DNA from: Streptomyces griseofuscus
GTDB taxonomy: Bacteria; Actinomycetota; Actinomycetes; Streptomycetales; Streptomycetaceae
Direction: 5' to 3'
Assembly (NCBI RefSeq): GCF_014673495.1
Contig: NZ_CP051006.1
Location: 6,723,501-6,787,500 of the forward strand
Length of the DNA stretch: 64,000 bases
Shown: one piece after another, positions 58,166 through 64,000 of the stretch
Numbering within the stretch: the stretch's first letter is position 1
Layout: each line of letters starts with the position of its first letter
Translations under genes and position numbers: made by a program
Notes under the pieces: generated by a model
The model's input: the letters and a program-made list of their open reading frames with translations, nothing else
The model's database searches: none
What the model was told of the DNA's origin: nothing

Positions 58166-59518
58166 TCACAGCTCGAACGACTCGTGATGGATACGGCGGT
58201 CCGGCGAACCCGCCGCGCGCAGGGCCTCGTACACGTCCCGGGCGAACCCGTGGGGCCCGCAGATGTAGACGTCATAGGCGGGCAGACCGGGGAAGCGCGC
58301 CCGCAGCGACTCCGCGGTGATGCGGGGCCGCTCGCCGCCCGGGCCGTTCAGCGCGTACAGCACCTTCGCGCCGCGCCACCGCGCTATCGCCTCCAGCTCC
58401 CCGCCCAGCGCCAGGTCCTGCGCCGAGCGCGCCCGGTACAGCAGCGTGACCTCGCCGGGCAGCGTCTCGAACAGGGCCCGCAGCGGGGTGATGCCGACCC
58501 CGGCCGCGATCAGCAGGGACCGCCCGCCGCTCGCCCGGTCGGCGGTCAGCGCGCCGTAGGGGCCCTCCGCCCACACCCGGGTGCCGGGCCGGAGTGTGGA
58601 GATCGCCGCGCTGTGGTCGCCCAGCGCCTTCACGGTGATCCGCAGCCGCTCCGGGCGCGGCGGCGCCGACAGGGAGTACGGCGTGGACGTCCAGGCCATC
58701 CCCGCGGTGCGGAACCGCCACCGGAAGAACTGCCCGGGCCGCGCGCTCAGCAGGTCGAGGTCCCGCCCGCGCACCACGACCGAGAACACCCCCGGCGCCT
58801 CCGGCGTCACCGACTCCACCCGCAGCCGGTGGCGCCGGTTGAGCCGGATCGGCGCGAGGACCCGGAACCACACCACGAGCGCCGCGACCCCGAGGTACAG
58901 CGCGTACCAGGCGGCCGTCGCCACCGGCTCGCCGTTGAACTGCTCGCCCAGTGACACCTGGTGGAAGAAGGCAAGGAACACGGCCGCGTACGTCAGCAGA
59001 TGGACGTAGTACCAGAACTCGTGCCGGATCCGGCGCCGGGCCGCCCGCGCCGAGGTGATGCCGACCGCGAACAGGATCAGCGTGCCCGCGGTGGCCTTCA
59101 GCATGTCCGGGTAGTCCAGCACCACGGTGACCGCCTCGTGCCACAGCGACGCCCGGTCCTGCGCGGCGTACCCGGTGAGGATCAGCACGATGTGCGCCAC
59201 CAGCAGGCACACCGTGTACCGCCCGGCCATCGCGTGCCAGCGGGCCACCCGGTCCGAGCCCACCCGGTTCTCCAGCACCGGCACCCGCGCCATCAGACCG
59301 ACCAGCACCGCGCAGGCGTACCCGCACAGCAGCCCGGCGAGCCGTCCCGCACCGGTCAGCCATCCCGCCGCGCCGGCCACGGAGGCGGTGTCCACCCACC
59401 ACAGCGCGACCACGGCCGCCGCCCCCGCCCACAGCACCGCCAGCAGCGGCCCCGCCGGGGAGCGCCGCGCGACCCCCGGCCGGGGCGGTGCCGCCCGTCT
59501 CATGTCCACGGCTGTCAT
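58166..59518 (-). CDS. Ferric-reductase-like transmembrane protein with FAD/NAD(P)H domain
   Basis: A 450-residue membrane oxidoreductase. Residues ~20-215 hold about six helices with candidate heme histidines (RWHAMAGRYTVCLLVAHIVL, EFWYYVHLLTYAAVFLAFFH). A ferredoxin-reductase domain follows with FAD motif STPYSLSA (R-x-Y-S-L variant), NAD(P) region LLIAAGVGITPLRALFE, and a C-terminal DVYICGPHGFARDVYEAL. It would move electrons from cytoplasmic NAD(P)H to the outside, to the FMN-binding protein encoded 10 bases downstream. ATG 59518. Its promoter region contains the 11-bp heptamer array. Confidence 0.9.
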   Translation of the reverse strand: MTAVDMRRAAPPRPGVARRSPAGPLLAVLWAGAAAVVALWWVDTASVAGAAGWLTGAGRLAGLLCGYACAVLVGLMARVPVLENRVGSDRVARWHAMAGRYTVCLLVAHIVLILTGYAAQDRASLWHEAVTVVLDYPDMLKATAGTLILFAVGITSARAARRRIRHEFWYYVHLLTYAAVFLAFFHQVSLGEQFNGEPVATAAWYALYLGVAALVVWFRVLAPIRLNRRHRLRVESVTPEAPGVFSVVVRGRDLDLLSARPGQFFRWRFRTAGMAWTSTPYSLSAPPRPERLRITVKALGDHSAAISTLRPGTRVWAEGPYGALTADRASGGRSLLIAAGVGITPLRALFETLPGEVTLLYRARSAQDLALGGELEAIARWRGAKVLYALNGPGGERPRITAESLRARFPGLPAYDVYICGPHGFARDVYEALRAAGSPDRRIHHESFEL

Positions 59519-59583
59519 CAGTGCCGTTCCCTTCGTCCGCCGCCCGGGCCACCGGCCGGCCCGAGTCACTGTGCGGGACCCAG

Positions 59584-59720
59584 CTCTCAGGCGCCTCTGA
59601 GAAAGGGCCCCGCGGCCGGTTCTCTGAGGGCTTTCTCACAGAGGTCTCAGCGAGCTCTCACACACCGCCCTGACCAGGGAGTACGACACTCCGCCGAGCC
59701 CACTCAGAGGAAACTCAGAG
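59584..59720. promoter_or_regulatory. 11-bp-phased heptamer array, probable response-regulator operator
   Basis: Heptamers CTCTCAG (59584), CTCTGAG (59595), CTCTGAG (59622), TTCTCAC (59633), GTCTCAG (59644), CTCTCAC (59655), and CTCAGAG on the other strand (59703, 59714). Starts are 11 bp apart within each group (2, 4 and 2 copies), the spacing of OmpR/PhoB-type tandem sites. The region separates the reductase operon from the divergent response regulator gene. Confidence 0.75.
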
Positions 59721-59769
59721 CCGCAGCGGCGGCCGGGCGCCGCGCGCACCCGCGATGCTGGGAGGCGCG

Positions 59770-60516
59770 ATGAACACGACCCGTTCCGGCCGCCCGGCCC
59801 TCACCCGCCCCGACGGCACCGCGCTGCGCGTCCTCGTCGTGGACGACGACCCCGACCTCGCCGAGGTGCTCACCGGCGCCCTGCGCTACGAGGGCTGGCA
59901 GGTGCGCGCCGCCGGTGACGGCGCCGCCGCCCTCGCCGCCGCGCGCGAGCTGGCGCCCGACGCCGTCGTACTGGACGTGATGCTGCCCGACATGGACGGC
60001 TTCACCGTGCTGCGCCGGCTGCACGAGACCCAGCCCGAGGTGTGCGTGCTCTTCCTCACCGCCCGGGACGCGGTCGAGGACCGGATCGCCGGGCTCACCG
60101 CGGGCGGCGACGACTACGTCACCAAGCCCTTCAGCCTGGAGGAGGTCGTGGCCCGGCTGCGCGGACTGCTGCGCCGCGCCGGCATGGCCCGCCGCCCGGA
60201 GCCGGAGGAGGACCCCGGGCTGGTCGTCGGCGACCTGGTGATGGACGAGGACGCCCGCGAGGTGACCCGGGCCGGCGAGCTGATCGAACTCTCGCCGACC
60301 GAGTTCGAGCTCCTGCGCTTCCTGATGCGCAACCCCCGCCGCGTCCTGAGCAAGGCGCAGATCCTCGACCGGGTCTGGTCCTACGACTTCGGCGGCCGCG
60401 CCCATGTGGTCGAGCTGTACATCTCCTACCTGCGCAAGAAGATCGACGCCGGCCGCGAGCCCATGATCCACACGGTGCGCGGGGCGGGGTACGTACTGAA
60501 ACCGGTGGCCGGGTGA
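59770..60516 (+). CDS. OmpR-family response regulator
   Basis: A 248-residue response regulator. The receiver (~18-130) has VLVVDDDPDLAEV, phosphoacceptor Asp in VVLDVMLPDMDG and YVTKPFSLEEV. The OmpR-type wHTH (~150-245) shows LSPTEFELLRFLMRNPRRVL, RVWSYDFGGRAHVVELYI and GREPMIHTVRGAGYVLKP. ATG 59770 has GGGAGG upstream. The stop overlaps the kinase GTG by 4 bases. It is positioned to bind the heptamer array and control both its own gene and the divergent reductase operon. Confidence 0.95.
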   Translation: MNTTRSGRPALTRPDGTALRVLVVDDDPDLAEVLTGALRYEGWQVRAAGDGAAALAAARELAPDAVVLDVMLPDMDGFTVLRRLHETQPEVCVLFLTARDAVEDRIAGLTAGGDDYVTKPFSLEEVVARLRGLLRRAGMARRPEPEEDPGLVVGDLVMDEDAREVTRAGELIELSPTEFELLRFLMRNPRRVLSKAQILDRVWSYDFGGRAHVVELYISYLRKKIDAGREPMIHTVRGAGYVLKPVAG

Positions 60517-62168
60517 GGATCGGTGAGTGGGCGCGGACAGATGGCCGGGTGCGGGCCGGTGGCCGCGACCGCGCGACGGAGGGGGCCCGCGCGACGGAGG
60601 GGGCCCGCGCGAAGGGCGGTGACCAGGTGCCGTCCGGTGACCGGGCGAGGTCCGGTGGCCGGACGGAACGCGGTGGCCTGCTCGCCAAGCCGTCCCGTTT
60701 CCTCGCCCGGCTGCCCCGCTTCCGCTCCCTGCGTGCCCGGATCACCTTCGGCCTGGTGGTGCTGCTCGCGGTGAGCTGCGCCGCGGTCGGGGTGGCCGCC
60801 GTGGTCGAGCTGAACGGCTTCCTCACCCAGCGCCTGGACGAGCAGCTCGCCCAGGTCGGCACCCGGTTCCCGGAGAGCCTGGAGCACCAGGGCAAGCTCC
60901 CCGACGACCACGACGGGGACGAGGAAGCCGACACCCGCCGAATGGCCACCGGCACCTTCGGCGCCTGTCTGCGGAGCGGCGCCGTCACGGACAAGGGCCT
61001 CATCCGCTCCGGCGACCTCTCCGTCGACCTGGACATCACGCTGAGCGCGCGGGACGCCGAACGGCTCGCCCGAATCCCCGACGACGGCCGCCCGCACACC
61101 GTCGAACTCTCCGCCCTTGGCCACTACCGGGTCGTCGCCACCCCCGGCCGCGACGGCGACGTCCTGATGGCCGGGCTCCCGCTGAAGCCCGTCGAGGCGG
61201 CCGTGCACCGCCTGGAACTGGTCGCCGGGATCGTCTTCGGCCTCGCCCTCGTGACGGCCGGGGTGAGCGGCGCCCTCTGGGTCCGCTGGTCCCTGCGCCC
61301 CCTCGGCCGGGTCACCGCCACCGCCACCCGGGTCAGCGAACTCCCGCTCGCCAGCGGCGTGGTGGCACTGCCCCCGCGCGCCCCCGTCGCCGACCCGCAC
61401 AGCGAGGTCGGCCAGGTCGCCGCGGCCCTCAACGGCATGCTCGGGCATGTCGAGGACGCGCTCACCAAACGGCACGCCAGCGAGGAGCGGCTGCGCCGGT
61501 TCGCCGCCGACGCCAGTCATGAGCTGCGCACCCCCGTCGCCTCGGTGCGGGGCCACGCCGAGCTGGGCCTGCTGCACCCGGGGCCGGTGCCGCCGGAGAT
61601 CACCCGGGCCCTGGAGCGCATCGCCGCCGAGTCCTCGCGGATGGGCCTGATGGTGGACGATCTGCTGCTGCTCGCCCGCCTCGACGCGGGGCGCCCGCTG
61701 GAGCGCGGCCCGGTCGATCTGACCCGGCTGGTCCTGGACGCGGTCACCGACGCCCGGGCCGCGGGCCCCGGCCACGGCTGGGCCCTGGACCTCCCGGAGG
61801 ACCCGGTCACGGTCACCGGCGACGCCCACCGCCTCCACCAGGTGTTGGCCAACCTGCTGGCCAACGCGCGTTTGCACACACCTGTCGGCACCAAGGTCAC
61901 CATCACCCTGGACCCCGGCGCCGGCCCCGACGCCGTCCTGCTCTCCGTCCACGACGACGGCCCCGGGATACCCGAGGAGCTGCGCTCCGCCGTCTTCGAA
62001 CGCTTCACCCGCGCCGACCACCGCCGTCACGGCGACGCCTCCGCCACGGGCGCGGGCCTCGGCCTGTCGATCGTGTCGGCGGTGGTGGAGGCACATGGGG
62101 GCACGGTCGGCGTGGAGAGCACATCGGGCTCCACGACGTTCACGGTGAAATTGCCGACGGATACGTAG
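60513..62168 (+). CDS. Membrane sensor histidine kinase
   Basis: A 551-residue partner kinase. A ~65-residue Arg/Gly-rich N-terminus with a tandem ATEGAR repeat precedes TM1 (ITFGLVVLLAVSCAAVGVAA). An external sensor domain (~100-220) is followed by TM2 (LVAGIVFGLALVTAGVSGAL), HAMP, HisKA (DASHELRTPVASVRGHAELG) and HATPase (NLLANARLHTP, HDDGPGIPEEL, GAGLGLSIV). GTG 60513 overlaps the regulator stop. The external domain shows no recognised ligand motif; redox or envelope cues are plausible given the target operon. Confidence 0.93.
   Translation: MRIGEWARTDGRVRAGGRDRATEGARATEGARAKGGDQVPSGDRARSGGRTERGGLLAKPSRFLARLPRFRSLRARITFGLVVLLAVSCAAVGVAAVVELNGFLTQRLDEQLAQVGTRFPESLEHQGKLPDDHDGDEEADTRRMATGTFGACLRSGAVTDKGLIRSGDLSVDLDITLSARDAERLARIPDDGRPHTVELSALGHYRVVATPGRDGDVLMAGLPLKPVEAAVHRLELVAGIVFGLALVTAGVSGALWVRWSLRPLGRVTATATRVSELPLASGVVALPPRAPVADPHSEVGQVAAALNGMLGHVEDALTKRHASEERLRRFAADASHELRTPVASVRGHAELGLLHPGPVPPEITRALERIAAESSRMGLMVDDLLLLARLDAGRPLERGPVDLTRLVLDAVTDARAAGPGHGWALDLPEDPVTVTGDAHRLHQVLANLLANARLHTPVGTKVTITLDPGAGPDAVLLSVHDDGPGIPEELRSAVFERFTRADHRRHGDASATGAGLGLSIVSAVVEAHGGTVGVESTSGSTTFTVKLPTDT
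60571..60615 (+). repeat. 18-bp tandem duplication in the sensor kinase N-terminus
   Basis: GCGCGACGGAGGGGGCCC occurs twice back to back (60571-60588, 60589-60606) with a third partial copy (GCGCGAAGG). It encodes ATEGAR-ATEGAR-AK in frame, so copy number changes would not shift the frame. Confidence 0.85.
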
Positions 62169-62170
62169 TC

Positions 62171-62192
62171 AGGGGCGCGAGGAAGCGCGCAC
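62171..62192 (+). repeat. Diverged solo copy of the AGGGGCGCGGGGAACTGCGC repeat head
   Basis: AGGGGCGCGAGGAAGCGCGC matches 17 of 22 positions of the unit head in the 11956-12425 array. It lies in the gap after the sensor kinase, so this is a dispersed element rather than a locus-specific one. Confidence 0.4.
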
Positions 62193-62198
62193 AGCAGA

Positions 62199-62912
62199 TC
62201 AATACCGGTTAACCCCTGTGGCGCCGCCCTCCGTGCCGATGGCGATACGCGGCGCAGCCCCCGGCACCACCCACCGGAGGATCCGCCGCATGGCATCCTC
62301 CGGCACCGACACACAACCGGCCGTCGCCCCCGCCCCGTCGACATGCAGGAAGATCCCGGCTCCCCGCCCCCGCACCGGCCGGTGGTAGTTGAACCCCACG
62401 ACGAGCGCGTACGCGTACTGCCCGGCGTACGCGCTGAGATGCTCCGCCTCCGCGGCCCGGCAGTCGCCCGGCAGCGGATCCGTCCAGCGGTTGTACGACG
62501 ACGACGCGTTGTCCTGGCACCACCAGGAACTCTCCTTCACCGCCCGGTAGGAGATCCCCGTGCCGGCCGGCGCCGCCTTGACCCCGAACCCGAACGGAAG
62601 GTCGTACAACCCGGTCGGCGTCGTGTCCGTCCCCTGGGTGCGCGCGCTCCCCTCGACCAGCCCCTTCGCCCCGAACCGCGCCGGCGCGGAACCGGCCCGG
62701 GTCCAGGTGCCGCCGCGCAGGTCCCACCAGCTGACCGTGCCCGTCGTGGACGAGGTGTCCGGCGCCTGCGCGATGATCAGCTGGGTGCCGCCGCCGGTGT
62801 CCGCGAGCCGTGCGGGCAGTGGCACCGGGACCGGCGCGCGCGGCGCGGGCGCGGCCCCGAGCAGGCCGAGCACGGAGAAGGACAGGAGGCTGGCGACGAC
62901 ACCGGGGCGCAT
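62199..62912 (-). CDS. L,D-transpeptidase/YkuD-domain protein
   Basis: A 237-residue exported protein with signal peptide (ASLLSFSVLGLLGAAPAPRA). The YkuD catalytic block IFLHVDGAGATAGCVSVPED contains the H...G..GC motif with the catalytic Cys. The upstream WDLRGGTWTRAGSAPARFGA and SARTQGTDTTPTGLYDLPFG are typical of this actinobacterial subfamily, close to L,D-transpeptidases that form 3-3 peptidoglycan crosslinks. Nearly adjacent to the PNPOx-fold gene (2 bases), so probably one transcript. Confidence 0.88.
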   Translation of the reverse strand: MRPGVVASLLSFSVLGLLGAAPAPRAPVPVPLPARLADTGGGTQLIIAQAPDTSSTTGTVSWWDLRGGTWTRAGSAPARFGAKGLVEGSARTQGTDTTPTGLYDLPFGFGVKAAPAGTGISYRAVKESSWWCQDNASSSYNRWTDPLPGDCRAAEAEHLSAYAGQYAYALVVGFNYHRPVRGRGAGIFLHVDGAGATAGCVSVPEDAMRRILRWVVPGAAPRIAIGTEGGATGVNRY

Positions 62913-62914
62913 GC

Positions 62915-63502
62915 TCAGACGCTAGACGGGGGCAGCGGCAACGGCAGCCCGGGCAGTCCGTCCAGGCTGCTGGCGATGTGCTCCTTCTTGGTGAAGTAGT
63001 CGTTCAGGGAGGCGTCGTCCTCCCGCGCGAAGCGCCGCTCGTGCAGATCGCGCTCCTCCTCGTACGCCATGAAGGGGACGGCGTATCCGCAGGTGTCCCG
63101 CACCAGCTCGGCGTGCACCACGATGACCGCGCGCAGCCCGTGCGAGCGCGCGTCGACGCCGGGGAAGCGGGCGAGCAGTCCGGGGAAGCGCGGGTCGTCG
63201 CGGAAGACCGGCTCGCCCCGGCCGTGCACCCGCACGATGTTCGGCGGGCCCTGGAAGGCGCACCACATCAGCGTGATCCGTCCGTTCTCGCGCAGATGGG
63301 CGATGGTCTCCGCGTTGGATCCGGCGAAGTCCAGGTAGGCCACGGTGAGTTCGTCCAGTACGGCGAACGAGCCCTTGAGGCCCTTGGGGGAGAGGTTGAC
63401 CCGGCCGTCGCCGGACAGCGGCGCGGTCGCGGTGAAGAAGAGGGGCTGTTCCTCGATGAACGTACGGAGCCTGCCGTCGATGCGCTCGTAGGTCTTTCCC
63501 AT
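62915..63502 (-). CDS. Pyridoxamine 5'-phosphate oxidase-fold protein
   Basis: A 195-residue split-barrel flavoprotein-type protein. RLRTFIEEQPLFFTATAPLS, RVNLSPKGLKGSFAVLDELT, AYLDFAGSNAETIAHLRENG and RITLMWCAFQGPPNIVRVHG match the PNPOx-related family that binds FMN or F420. The substrate is not known. ATG 63502 follows a GGAAAG tract. It is divergent from argG across 142 bases that contain the argG promoter and ARG boxes. Confidence 0.87.
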   Translation of the reverse strand: MGKTYERIDGRLRTFIEEQPLFFTATAPLSGDGRVNLSPKGLKGSFAVLDELTVAYLDFAGSNAETIAHLRENGRITLMWCAFQGPPNIVRVHGRGEPVFRDDPRFPGLLARFPGVDARSHGLRAVIVVHAELVRDTCGYAVPFMAYEEERDLHERRFAREDDASLNDYFTKKEHIASSLDGLPGLPLPLPPSSV

Positions 63503-63578
63503 GTCCGCGGATTATCCCCGGAACTCTTTCGGCTGTCTAAGGATTCTCGGGCCCCGCCCGCATCACCCGGAGGGGTGA

Positions 63579-63613
63579 TTGACGAATCATGCGGTGTACT
63601 GCATACTCATGCA
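63579..63613 (+). promoter_or_regulatory. argG promoter overlapped by ARG box
   Basis: TTGACG (63579-63584), 17-base spacer, CATACT (63602-63607). TGCAT-ACTC-ATGCA (63600-63613), an inverted repeat with the same 4-base spacer as the argC box, covers the -10, with further ATGC copies at 63589-63592 and 63623-63626. Confidence 0.75.
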
Positions 63614-63644
63614 TATCAGCGAATGCACTGTGAGGAGAAACCCC

Positions 63645-64000
63645 GTGACCGAGCGCGTCGTACTCGCCTACTCAGGCGGTCTGGACACCTCCGTCGCCAT
63701 CGGCTGGATCGCCGAGGAGACGGGCGCCGAGGTCATCGCCGTTGCGGTCGACGTCGGCCAGGGCGGCGAGGACCTGGACGTCATCCGCAAGCGCGCCCTC
63801 GCGTGCGGTGCGGTCGAGGCCGAGGTCGCCGACGCCAAGGACGAGTTCGCCGACGAGTACTGCCTCCCGGCGATCAAGGCCAACGCCCTGTACATGGACC
63901 GCTACCCGCTGGTCTCCGCCCTCTCCCGGCCGACGATCGTCAAGCACCTCGTGGCCGCCGCCCAGAAGCACGGCGCCACCACGGTCGCCCACGGCTGCAC
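63645..64000 (+). CDS. argG: Argininosuccinate synthase, N-terminal part (3' end outside window)
   Basis: The first 118 codons of ArgG, which joins citrulline and aspartate using ATP. VVLAYSGGLDTSVAIGWIAE is the P-loop-like ATP pyrophosphatase motif, followed by VDVGQGGEDLDVIRKRAL and ALSRPTIVKHLVAAAQKHGA. GTG 63645 follows GAGGAGA. The frame is open to the window edge. It is separate from argCJBDR but carries an ARG box in its promoter, so the same ArgR should control it. Confidence 0.97.
   Translation, partial: MTERVVLAYSGGLDTSVAIGWIAEETGAEVIAVAVDVGQGGEDLDVIRKRALACGAVEAEVADAKDEFADEYCLPAIKANALYMDRYPLVSALSRPTIVKHLVAAAQKHGATTVAHGC

Overview
The window is high-GC actinobacterial chromosome, almost certainly Streptomyces. 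Evidence seen in the sequence: strong third-position GC bias, many GTG and TTG starts, dense 4-base start/stop overlaps (GTGA, ATGA), an argCJBDR operon, an AUC-started infC, an NsdA-like TPR regulator, SpoIIE-type phosphatase, mycosin-like protease and DUF1844/DUF1918 proteins. From memory, the gene order matches the S. coelicolor region around argC-pheST-infC-glnA4-proVW (about SCO1570-SCO1626, inverted here). No rRNA, tRNA, CRISPR, phage or insertion sequence was found; most of the window looks like core chromosome.

Layout. 1-9.8 kb: the C-terminus of a P450, an RluA-type pseudouridine synthase, an acetyltransferase, a 5'-nucleotidase family protein, an iron-box-controlled siderophore-interacting reductase, a 5'-3' exonuclease, a glycine-betaine-type ABC transporter with a permease-binding protein fusion, an XRE-cupin regulator and a BtuF-like protein. 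9.7-12.4 kb: a TDT exporter divergent from a LysR regulator, then about 470 bp of tandem 92/106-bp repeats. 12.5-17.6 kb: a putative gamma-glutamylation (ethanolamine-type) catabolic cluster of amidotransferase, GntR, GlnA4-like ligase, aldehyde dehydrogenase and SDR. 17.6-22.9 kb: a PLP amino-acid enzyme, a disordered membrane protein coupled to an orphan mycosin, SseB and DUF1844 proteins.

23-30.8 kb is a translation block: infC-rpmI-rplT behind a structured leader with an attenuator, a SpoU methyltransferase, an orphan cytosolic PAS kinase, and pheST. 31-40.8 kb holds a PP2C phosphatase, an NsdA-like regulator, a Nudix hydrolase, a hydroxyacyl-CoA dehydrogenase, a Tat-exported GHL10 protein, and an EamA transporter whose start codon overlaps that of a divergent MocR regulator. 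41-45 kb is a three-gene envelope glycosylation operon (YfhO, GT2, GtrA). It is followed by two decayed genes (amidohydrolase, VOC) flanking an MFS exporter. 48.3-53.1 kb is argCJBDR; argG starts at 63.6 kb and runs off the window, and both promoters overlap ARG-box-like repeats.

53.2-62.2 kb: an ECF sigma factor with its zinc anti-sigma factor, an ABC exporter, a His-rich mini-protein, and an extracytoplasmic flavin electron-transfer module (ferric-reductase-like membrane protein, FMN-binding protein, ApbE). This module is divergent from a two-component system. The intergenic region between them carries at least eight TCTCAG/TCTGAG-type heptamers in strict 11-bp phase, the strongest regulatory signal in the window. 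An L,D-transpeptidase and a PNPOx-fold protein precede argG.
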